Assembly (NCBI GenBank): GCA_000437255.1
Contig: FR899090.1
Span: 92,909-98,460, forward strand
DNA from: Ruminococcus sp. CAG:403
GTDB taxonomy: Bacteria; Bacillota; Clostridia; Oscillospirales; Ruminococcaceae
Length of the DNA stretch: 5,552 nt
Direction: 5' to 3'
This document shows positions 1 to 4,262 of this stretch, one piece after another. A model generated the notes under the pieces. The model saw only the letters and a program-made list of their open reading frames with translations, did no database searches and was not told where the DNA came from. Position 1 is the first letter of the stretch. Each line of letters opens with the position of its first letter. The position numbers and the translations under genes are program-made.

Positions 1-86
1 GCCTGCCGGTAAGAGGACAGCGGACGAAGACAAACGCTAGAACCCGCAAGGGCCCTGTAAAGACCATCGCAAACAAGAAGAAGTAA
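1..86 (+). CDS. rpsM: 30S ribosomal protein S13, C-terminal end (partial)
   Basis: Only the last 27 complete codons are present, read in the frame that starts at base 3 and ending with TAA at 84-86. The peptide begins LPVRGQRTKTNARTRKGP and ends in a lysine-rich tail (ANKKK). The RGQRTKTNARTRKG segment is the hallmark C-terminal tail of bacterial S13, a small-subunit head protein that contacts the P-site tRNA and forms a bridge to the large subunit. The gene lies directly before rpsK, as in the alpha operon of Firmicutes. The Shine-Dalgarno of rpsK starts at the base after this stop codon, so the two genes are almost certainly translated from one mRNA. The N-terminal three quarters of the gene lie outside the window. 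Confidence 0.96.
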   Translation, partial: LPVRGQRTKTNARTRKGPVKTIANKKK

Positions 87-93
87 GGGGAGG
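87..93 (+). promoter_or_regulatory. Ribosome binding site of rpsK (supports the TTG start)
   Basis: GGGGAGG directly follows the rpsM stop codon and sits 9 bases before a TTG at 103-105. This strong Shine-Dalgarno match at normal spacing is the reason for accepting TTG as the S11 start. There is no ATG or GTG in frame between the rpsM stop and base 103. Confidence 0.85.
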
Positions 94-102
94 CGTATCG
101 CT

Positions 103-504
103 TTGGCACAGCAAAAAGGTAAAAAAGTTGCAATCAGAAGACGCAGAGAGCGTAAGAATATTGAAAACGGTGCTGTACACATTCAGTCTACGTTTAACAA
201 TACAATTGTGACCATCACAGATACACAGGGGAACGCAATCTCCTGGGCAAGTTCCGGCGGTCTGGGCTTCAGAGGCTCCAGAAAATCTACTCCGTTTGCT
301 GCGCAGACAGCTGCGGAAACTGCTGCAAAGGCAGCAATGGAACATGGCCTGAAGTCTGTAGAAGTTTACGTAAAGGGACCGGGTTCCGGCCGTGAAGCAG
401 CTATTCGTGCATTGCAGACGGTTGGTCTGGAAGTTAAGATGATCAAAGACGTAACCCCGATTCCCCACAATGGATGCCGTCCGCCTAAGAGAAGACGTGT
501 CTAG
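103..504 (+). CDS. rpsK: 30S ribosomal protein S11
   Basis: S11 is a small-subunit platform protein that binds 16S rRNA near the mRNA exit site. The 133-residue product is close to the usual length of about 129-130. It has a basic N-terminus (residues 5-18), the conserved core ISWASSGGLGFRGSRKSTPFAAQ (split here as residues 46-58 and 59-68), the KGPGSGRE loop at 91-98, and the C-terminal PHNGCRPPKRRR tail at 121-132. The start is the uncommon codon TTG, chosen because of the GGGGAGG site 9 bases upstream and because the protein then begins MAQQKGKK, as expected for Firmicute S11. The gene is 16 bases after the rpsM stop and 20 bases before rpsD, so it is an internal cistron of the alpha operon. 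Identity is essentially certain; only the exact start codon carries slight doubt. Confidence 0.98.
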   Translation: MAQQKGKKVAIRRRRERKNIENGAVHIQSTFNNTIVTITDTQGNAISWASSGGLGFRGSRKSTPFAAQTAAETAAKAAMEHGLKSVEVYVKGPGSGREAAIRALQTVGLEVKMIKDVTPIPHNGCRPPKRRRV

Positions 505-524
505 TTCCAGGAGGTGTATAGAAA

Positions 525-1121
525 ATGGCAGTAAGCAGAGAACCCATTCTGAAAAGATGCAGATACCTGGGTATCAGCCCGATGGTAATGGGCATCGCAA
601 AAGAATCCAATCGTAATCCTGGTGCCGGCAACCGGAAAAAGGTTTCCGAATACGGCATGCAGTTGAAAGAAAAGCAGAAGCTGAAGTTCATCTACGGCGT
701 AGGTGAAAAGCAGTTCTTCCACCTGTTTGAAATTGCAAGCAAGATGGAAGGCAAGACAGGTGACAACCTGATTACCTGTCTGGAATCCAGACTGGACAGC
801 GTTGTATTCCGTCTCGGTTTTGCCCTGACAAGAAGAGAAGCAAGACAGCTGGTAACCCATAAGCACTTTACTGTAAACGGTCAGAGAGTAGACATTCCTT
901 CCTATCGTGTAAAGGAAGGCGATGTAATCGCTGTACACGAAAGCAGCCGGACAAGTGCAAAGTTTAAGGATGTCATCGAACAGACTGCTGACCGTACCGT
1001 TCCGCTTTGGTTGGATGCGGATAAGGAAGCAATGTCTGCCAAGGTTGTTCGTAGCCCGAAGGTTGAGGATCTGGACTACGAGGTAGCAGCACATCTGATC
1101 GTGGAATTGTACTCCAAGTAA
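525..1121 (+). CDS. rpsD: 30S ribosomal protein S4
   Basis: S4 is a primary 16S rRNA-binding protein that nucleates assembly of the 30S body. The 198-residue product fits the family (about 200). Its N-terminal domain begins MAVSREPILKRCRYLG. The S4 RNA-binding fold spans roughly residues 88-138, with the recognisable RLDSVVFRLGF, TRREARQLVTHKH and VNG motifs. The C-terminus ends with an acidic and hydrophobic segment (VELYSK). Only one cysteine (Cys12) remains in the N-terminal region, so this looks like the non-zinc (C-minus) form of S4 rather than the four-cysteine zinc form. The ATG at 525 is preceded by AGGAGG (509-514) at 10 bases. In some bacteria S4 represses its own operon by binding mRNA, but no such leader can be judged here because the operon start is outside the window. 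Confidence 0.98.
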   Translation: MAVSREPILKRCRYLGISPMVMGIAKESNRNPGAGNRKKVSEYGMQLKEKQKLKFIYGVGEKQFFHLFEIASKMEGKTGDNLITCLESRLDSVVFRLGFALTRREARQLVTHKHFTVNGQRVDIPSYRVKEGDVIAVHESSRTSAKFKDVIEQTADRTVPLWLDADKEAMSAKVVRSPKVEDLDYEVAAHLIVELYSK

Positions 1122-1140
1122 TCGTAATTGCCTGGATTCC

Positions 1141-1155
1141 ATCAAGAAAGAAAAG
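1141..1155 (+). repeat. Intercistronic purine-rich direct repeat, copy 1
   Basis: ATCAAGAAAGAAAAG in the rpsD-rpoA gap matches 15 of 15 bases with 2144-2158 in the rpoA-rplQ gap. A GAAG follows two bases later in both copies (1158-1161 and 2161-2164). Each copy lies shortly after the stop codon of the upstream gene. Its function is unknown. Confidence 0.8.
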
Positions 1156-1187
1156 ACGAAGCGATTGCGCAATAGGAGGGTGTTTTT

Positions 1188-2141
1188 ATGCTGGAGAAAA
1201 TTGAAAAGCCGGAGCTGGATACAGTGGAACTGCGCAGCGACGGGAAATACGGTAAGTTTGTTTTAGCACCGCTGGAACGTGGCTATGGAATTACTCTTGG
1301 TAACAGCCTTAGACGCGTGCTCCTCTCCTCCCTGCCTGGTGTGGCAGTGAACTCCGTGAAGATTGACGGCGTACACCATGAATTAACCACGATCCCCGGC
1401 GTAAAAGAGGATGTAACAGAAATTATCCTCAGTCTGAAAGGTCTGACTGCAAAGCTGTATGGAGACGGCCCGAAAACCATCTATATTGAAGCAGAAGGCG
1501 AATGCGAAGTTACCGCTGGTGACATCAAAACAGATTCTGAGGTAAACATCCTGGATCCCGGTATGCATATTGCAACTTTGGGCAAAGACGCAAAGCTGTA
1601 TATGGAAATCGTGATTGACCGTGGCAGAGGCTATGTCTCTGCGGAACGCAATAAGCAGATTATGAATACGCCCATCGACGTGATTGCGGTGGATAGTATT
1701 TATACTCCTGTACTGAAAGTAAACTACCAGGTGGAAGATACCCGTCTGGGTCAGGTTACGGACTATGATAAGCTGATTTTGGAAGTATGGACCGATGGTA
1801 CCATTTCTGCAAAAGAAGCTATCTCACAGGCGGCCAATCTCCTCAACGAGCATCTGAAGCTCTTCATTGATCTCTCTGATGAGTCAAGCATTGCGGAAGT
1901 TCTTGTTGAAAAGGACGATAAGGGGAAAGAAAAAATCCTCGAGATGACCATTGAGGAACTTGACTTGTCAGTACGTTCCTTCAACTGCTTAAAGCGCGCT
2001 GGAATTAATACGGTTGACGATTTAATTAATAAATCCGAAGAAGAAATGATGAAAGTACGGAATCTCGGAAAGAAGTCCTTTGACGAAGTGCGGGAGAAGC
2101 TGCAATCCCTGGGATTTGACCTTTCTTCAGAAGAAGACTGA
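1188..2141 (+). CDS. rpoA: DNA-directed RNA polymerase subunit alpha
   Basis: Alpha dimerises to start RNA polymerase assembly, and its C-terminal domain contacts UP elements and activators. The 317-residue length is typical for Firmicutes. The N-terminal dimerisation domain (about 1-228) shows ERGYGITLGNSLRRVLLSSL at 30-49, including the paired arginines at 42-43. A short acidic/lysine linker around 229-245 leads to the C-terminal domain (about 246-317). That domain has the helix-hairpin-helix segments VRSFNCLKRAGINTVDDL and VRNLGKKSFDEVREKL. Arg263 aligns with E. coli Arg265, the key DNA contact, and Asn266, Gly294 and Lys296 also align with known DNA-contact positions (offset of two), so UP-element recognition should be intact. 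AGGAGG (1174-1179) lies 8 bases before the ATG. The gene is the fourth cistron of the alpha operon, 66 bases after rpsD. Confidence 0.99.
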   Translation: MLEKIEKPELDTVELRSDGKYGKFVLAPLERGYGITLGNSLRRVLLSSLPGVAVNSVKIDGVHHELTTIPGVKEDVTEIILSLKGLTAKLYGDGPKTIYIEAEGECEVTAGDIKTDSEVNILDPGMHIATLGKDAKLYMEIVIDRGRGYVSAERNKQIMNTPIDVIAVDSIYTPVLKVNYQVEDTRLGQVTDYDKLILEVWTDGTISAKEAISQAANLLNEHLKLFIDLSDESSIAEVLVEKDDKGKEKILEMTIEELDLSVRSFNCLKRAGINTVDDLINKSEEEMMKVRNLGKKSFDEVREKLQSLGFDLSSEED

Positions 2142-2143
2142 TT

Positions 2144-2158
2144 ATCAAGAAAGAAAAG
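2144..2158 (+). repeat. Intercistronic purine-rich direct repeat, copy 2
   Basis: Second exact copy of the 15-base sequence found at 1141-1155. It begins two bases after the rpoA stop codon, ahead of the hairpin at 2167-2190. The match suggests either a shared mRNA-processing or stability element or chance similarity of A/G-rich intercistronic DNA. Confidence 0.8.
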
Positions 2159-2166
2159 TGGAAGAA

Positions 2167-2190
2167 CGGTGCAGCCCTTTCGCTGCATCG
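2167..2190 (+). other. Intercistronic hairpin between rpoA and rplQ
   Basis: Bases 2167-2175 pair with 2182-2190: nine base pairs including one G-U, with a 6-base loop CCTTTC. No T-run follows, so it is not a normal intrinsic terminator. It lies 34 bases before rplQ. The loop CCTTT and a second CCTTT at 2194-2198 are both complementary to AAAGG at 2209-2213, which is part of the rplQ ribosome binding site, so it could tune L17 translation or protect an mRNA end. The pairing is visible; the role is inferred. Confidence 0.5.
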
Positions 2191-2224
2191 GAACCTTTCA
2201 GTTGTAGTAAAGGAGTGAAATACG

Positions 2225-2566
2225 ATGCCGGGTACCAGAAAATTGGGAAGACCGACTGACCATAGAAAAGCCATGCTGAGAGCAATGGTAACATTCCTGC
2301 TGGAAAATGGCCAGATTGAAACAACGATAACACGTGCCAAGGAAGTACGCGCTGTTGTAGAAAAGATGATTACCACTGCAAAAACCAACGATTTGCACGC
2401 AAAGCGTCAGGTAATGGCATTTGTTACAAAGGAAAGCGTTACAAAGAAGCTGTTTGACGAAATTGCACCGAAGTATGCGGATCGCAAGGGCGGTTATACA
2501 CAGATCGTAAAGATTGGACCACGCCGTGGAGATGCTGCTGAAATGGCAATCATCAAGCTGGTTTAA
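2225..2566 (+). CDS. rplQ: 50S ribosomal protein L17
   Basis: L17 is a large-subunit protein near the polypeptide exit tunnel and the last gene of the alpha operon. The 113-residue product is slightly shorter than many family members (about 116-127) but complete. It starts with the conserved PGTRKLGRPTDHRKAMLRAM block (residues 2-21), continues with the TTITRAKEVRAVVEKMIT helix region, and ends with the conserved GPRRGDAAEMAIIKLV segment, which shows the C-terminus is intact. AGGAG at 2211-2215 lies 9 bases before the ATG. The gap to rpoA is 83 bases, longer than the other gaps, and holds a direct repeat and a hairpin. A strong terminator follows 20 bases after the stop codon. Confidence 0.98.
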   Translation: MPGTRKLGRPTDHRKAMLRAMVTFLLENGQIETTITRAKEVRAVVEKMITTAKTNDLHAKRQVMAFVTKESVTKKLFDEIAPKYADRKGGYTQIVKIGPRRGDAAEMAIIKLV

Positions 2567-2586
2567 GTTCATTCATAAAACGTATG

Positions 2587-2622
2587 AAGAAAAGTCGCAG
2601 AATCTGCGGCTTTTCTTTTTTT
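2587..2622 (+). terminator. Intrinsic terminator of the alpha operon
   Basis: Bases 2587-2600 pair with 2604-2617, giving a 14-base-pair stem with one T-G wobble and a 3-base loop (AAT). The 3' arm runs into seven consecutive Ts at 2616-2622. This is a textbook Rho-independent terminator 20 bases after the rplQ stop codon, and it separates the ribosomal operon from the scaffoldin genes. Confidence 0.95.
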
Positions 2623-2730
2623 GTTTCAAAATGCAATTAAAATGATGGTGAAGGTGCGTAAATCTATCGTCAAAATGCCCATAAATGAAAAAAATATTTA
2701 TGAATACTATCTAAAAAAGAAAAAGCTATC

Positions 2731-2759
2731 TTTACAATTTCTTATTTTTGCGTTATAAT
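2731..2759 (+). promoter_or_regulatory. Predicted sigma-A promoter P1
   Basis: TTTACA (2731-2736) and TATAAT (2754-2759) are separated by 17 bases, with A-rich tracts just upstream (about 2690-2725) that resemble an UP element. Transcription would start near 2766. No convincing protein gene follows within 400 bases, so P1 would drive either a non-coding RNA or a leader of about 500 bases for scaC. Confidence 0.7.
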
Positions 2760-2765
2760 TAAAAT

Positions 2766-3039
2766 ACGCATAGGTGACAGGTGCGAATTCTTTTCCAGGC
2801 TTCTTTCCAATTCATGTCTGTGAAAAGCTTCTCCGTCCCTATGACTGCTGCTGTGAGAGAACTGTATCGTGGAAGGGTGGTGCATGCAAGAAGAGAGACA
2901 ATGCAAAAAGGTCGTCTGACAAAGAAACAAAGAGAAAATCATTAGGGGATCATACGAGATTACTTGAGCCGACAATTGCAATTCAAATGGTGTGGTCAAG
3001 TCGGCAAACATGCTGGAAAAAGCAGGTCGATTACCCGAT
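2766..3039 (+). other. Non-coding stretch after P1; candidate structured RNA or long scaC leader
   Basis: This region follows P1 and has no convincing coding sequence. The only long plus-strand reading frame (2774-3154) starts with GTG, has no Shine-Dalgarno, runs through P2 and gives a Cys/Lys/Arg-rich product unlike a real protein. Inverted repeats suggest folding. CATAGG (2769-2774) pairs with CCTATG (2838-2843). Nested inside are GACA/TGTC (2776-2779 with 2815-2818) and GAATT/AATTC (2785-2789 with 2809-2813). TGCAT/ATGCA (2881-2885 with 2901-2905) forms another small stem. ACTTGA (2962-2967) can pair with TCAAGT (2996-3001), while GCCGAC (2968-2973) can pair with the overlapping GTCGGC (3000-3005), so those two helices exclude each other. 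I found no conserved core of a T-box, lysine, cobalamin, TPP, FMN or c-di-GMP riboswitch, nor of RNase P, SRP RNA or tmRNA. The boundaries are approximate. Confidence 0.35.
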
Positions 3040-3074
3040 AAAAAAGGGCGTTTTCCATCCGGGAAAACGTTCCC
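3040..3074 (-). terminator. Possible minus-strand intrinsic terminator
   Basis: Read on the minus strand, GGG, a two-base AA bulge and CGTTTTCC pair with GGAAAACG and CCC across a five-base loop, and six Ts follow directly (complement of the A-run 3040-3045). On the plus strand the same hairpin (3046-3056 with 3062-3072) has no T-run after it, so it should not stop transcription towards scaC. No minus-strand gene or good minus-strand promoter is visible to its right in the window. It may block antisense transcripts or simply be a structural element. Confidence 0.45.
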
Positions 3075-3113
3075 AAAAGCCTTATCAATATGTACAAAAA
3101 TTTTATACAACTA

Positions 3114-3142
3114 TTGACATTTCTGGCTTGATATACTATAAT
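3114..3142 (+). promoter_or_regulatory. Consensus sigma-A promoter P2 for the scaC genes
   Basis: TTGACA (3114-3119) and TATAAT (3137-3142) are both perfect consensus hexamers separated by the optimal 17 bases, with an A/T-rich stretch (about 3092-3113) immediately upstream. Transcription would begin around 3149, leaving a leader of about 112 bases before scaC. An unregulated promoter this close to consensus should be very strong, so any control probably acts at a repressor site or in the leader. Confidence 0.9.
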
Positions 3143-3150
3143 AGATACGG
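3141..3150 (+). repeat. Direct repeat over the P2 -10/start region, copy 1
   Basis: ATAGATACGG overlaps the end of the P2 -10 box and the predicted start site. An identical 10-base copy lies at 3212-3221, 71 bases downstream. Two matching sites placed this way could be operators for a repressor, but a 10-base match could also arise by chance. Confidence 0.5.
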
Positions 3151-3211
3151 GTGAAACTGTGCGTGGGCAAAATTGCCACCGATCGTACCAAAAACACGCT
3201 GAGTCGATGGG

Positions 3212-3221
3212 ATAGATACGG
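3212..3221 (+). repeat. Direct repeat in the scaC leader, copy 2
   Basis: Exact second copy of ATAGATACGG (first copy 3141-3150). It lies in the 5' arm and loop of the 3206-3236 hairpin. Confidence 0.5.
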
Positions 3222-3248
3222 AAATTTTGTCTCATCAATACACAAATG

Positions 3249-3254
3249 AGGAGG
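3249..3254 (+). promoter_or_regulatory. Ribosome binding site that fixes the scaC start at 3261
   Basis: AGGAGG sits 6 bases before the ATG at 3261. An in-frame ATG at 3246 overlaps this site and would add MRRIF to the signal peptide, but it has no Shine-Dalgarno of its own, so 3261 is the better start. Confidence 0.9.
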
Positions 3255-3260
3255 ATATTC

Positions 3261-4166
3261 ATGAAAGCAAAAAGAATGATTGCAAGCGCTCTCGTATTGT
3301 CAATGCTTGCTTCAGCTACAGCAGCATGGTCTGCATCTGCAGCTGATCAGGTTACATTAAGTGCAGAAAAGGTTGAAGCAAAAGCAGGCAGCACGTTCAC
3401 ACTGAATGTGTCGCTGTCCGATGTACCGTCTGCTGGAATTGGGATTTGTGATTTCGCTGTGACTTATGATGCAAGCATTGTAAGCATCACAGAAGTAACC
3501 GCAGGTGCCATTACAGATACTGGTGCGGATGAAGCGGCAACTGCTTACAGCAGCGAAGCACCGACATTTGATACAAACATTAAAAATGCAGGAACCATCA
3601 ATGTTTCCTGGAATACCGGTCTGTCCGATTCTTCTTATTGGATTCAGAAGGACGGCGTATTTATGACCATTAAGGGTACCGTTTCTGCTGATGCAAAGGT
3701 TGGCGACGTATCGGAATTCAAGTTTGCTCCGGTTGATCGTGCAGCATCTGGCAGTTCTTCTGATAAGAATGCAGGTCTGCTCATCGGTTATTTGGATGCA
3801 GATTGGAACGGTGTTGCCTATGATGTCGCAACATCAAACGGTTCCGTTACGGTTGTAGGCGACACAGTCGTTACAACAACGGTAGCAGGCACTACAACTG
3901 GTGCGCCGACCACAACCACTACGGTTTCAAAAGCAACCAGCAAGCTGCCGGAAAGTGCGCTTTATGGTGATGTAAACCTGGACGGCAGTGTTACACTGGC
4001 TGACCTGGTTACCTTCCAGAAGCAGCAGCGTGGTGCAATGGAATTCAATGCACAGGCAGAAGTCAATGCGAATGTAGACTTGACAGATCCGGAAGTAAAT
4101 GCAGCGGACGTTACTGCCCTGTTGAAGTTCCTGATTGGTTCGATTAAAGACATTCCGCTTCAGTAA
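3261..4166 (+). CDS. scaC: ScaC-type cellulosome adaptor scaffoldin (cohesin plus dockerin)
   Basis: A secreted adaptor of 301 residues. The signal peptide (1-27 or 28) has a KAKR n-region, a hydrophobic core and an ASA-A cleavage site. A cohesin-like beta module spans about 29-200: it opens with VTLSAEKVEAKAGSTFTLNVSL, has the FAVTYDASIVSI strand pair, and closes with GSVTVV. A Thr-rich linker (about 202-228) leads to a dockerin (about 233-296). The first dockerin calcium loop is canonical: Asp237, Asn239, Asp241, Gly242, Asp248. The second (Asn269, Asn271, Asp273, then Asp283) is three residues longer than the usual 12-residue loop. In R. flavefaciens, ScaC binds a ScaA cohesin through its dockerin and recruits a different set of dockerin proteins with its cohesin, which widens the enzyme repertoire of the complex. 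The scaA-like gene directly downstream supports this. A generic cohesin-dockerin protein in another Ruminococcus remains possible. Confidence 0.8.
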   Translation: MKAKRMIASALVLSMLASATAAWSASAADQVTLSAEKVEAKAGSTFTLNVSLSDVPSAGIGICDFAVTYDASIVSITEVTAGAITDTGADEAATAYSSEAPTFDTNIKNAGTINVSWNTGLSDSSYWIQKDGVFMTIKGTVSADAKVGDVSEFKFAPVDRAASGSSSDKNAGLLIGYLDADWNGVAYDVATSNGSVTVVGDTVVTTTVAGTTTGAPTTTTTVSKATSKLPESALYGDVNLDGSVTLADLVTFQKQQRGAMEFNAQAEVNANVDLTDPEVNAADVTALLKFLIGSIKDIPLQ

Positions 4167-4188
4167 AAATCCATTTTTGTTATATTTT

Positions 4189-4203
4189 AGGGGCCGTGCT
4201 CCT
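4189..4203 (+). other. Small GC-rich hairpin after scaC
   Basis: AGGGGC (4189-4194) pairs with GCTCCT (4198-4203): six pairs including one G-T wobble, with a CGT loop. No T-run follows, so it is at best a weak attenuator or a 3'-end protector that lets transcription continue into the next gene. Confidence 0.4.
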
Positions 4204-4227
4204 GTGATATAAAAGCATTTTATACAA

Positions 4228-4247
4228 TTTGCAAAGCACATTGCAAA
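4228..4247 (+). other. Inverted repeat just before the scaA ribosome binding site
   Basis: TTTGCAA (4228-4234) and TTGCAAA (4241-4247) form a perfect 7-base-pair stem with a 6-base loop, ending three bases before the AGGA Shine-Dalgarno at 4251-4254. It could hold the site open, bind a protein or mark an mRNA processing point. The rest of the scaC-scaA gap (4167-4262) has no good promoter: TATACA at 4221-4226 lacks a matching -35 box. Confidence 0.45.
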
Positions 4248-4262
4248 GAAAGGAAAGAAGAA

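Larger units (their letters stand above)
3149..3260 (+). promoter_or_regulatory. Structured 5' leader of scaC with possible start-site masking
   Basis: The leader after P2 can fold into two blocks. The first is GCGTG/CACGC (3161-3165 with 3195-3199) stacked on GGCA/TGCC (3166-3169 with 3174-3177, loop AAAT). The second is an 11-base-pair helix, 3206-3216 with 3226-3236, including three G-U pairs. The 3' arm of that helix (TCTCAT, 3230-3235) can instead pair with ATGAGG (3246-3251), which overlaps the Shine-Dalgarno AGGAGG at 3249-3254. The two pairings exclude each other, the arrangement expected of a translational switch. No known riboswitch core was recognised. The pairings can be read from the sequence; regulation is inferred. 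Confidence 0.4.

Noticed and set aside
501..1172. Long minus-strand open frame antisense to rpsD
   Set aside because: It is a shadow of rpsD codon usage: it has no ribosome binding site and no recognisable product, and it overlaps a certain gene along its whole length.
2771..2790. Lysine- or cobalamin-riboswitch-like start (GACAGGTGCGAA)
   Set aside because: The short match is not followed by the other conserved blocks of either family, and the downstream gene is not a lysine or cobalamin gene.
2865..2886. T-box-like sequence (AAGGGTGGTGCATGC)
   Set aside because: It resembles AGGGTGGNACCGCG only in its first half. The ACCGCG part is missing, and no specifier stem or downstream terminator on the plus strand is visible.
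3046..3072. Plus-strand terminator between P1 and P2
   Set aside because: The stem forms on the plus strand, but CAAAAGCC follows instead of a T-run, so termination towards scaC is not supported.
2774..3154. A 126-codon open frame on the plus strand in the intergenic gap
   Set aside because: It starts with GTG and has no Shine-Dalgarno. It reads through the consensus promoter P2 and overlaps the hairpin at 3046-3072, and its Cys/Lys/Arg-rich product looks like translated non-coding DNA.
3246..3260. Earlier ATG for scaC at 3246
   Set aside because: It overlaps the AGGAGG that serves the ATG at 3261 and has no ribosome binding site of its own. The shorter start gives a normal signal peptide.
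4177..4228. Separate promoter for the scaA-like gene
   Set aside because: TATAAA/TATACA-like boxes exist, but none has a -35 hexamer at 16-18 bases, so read-through from the scaC promoter is the simpler explanation.
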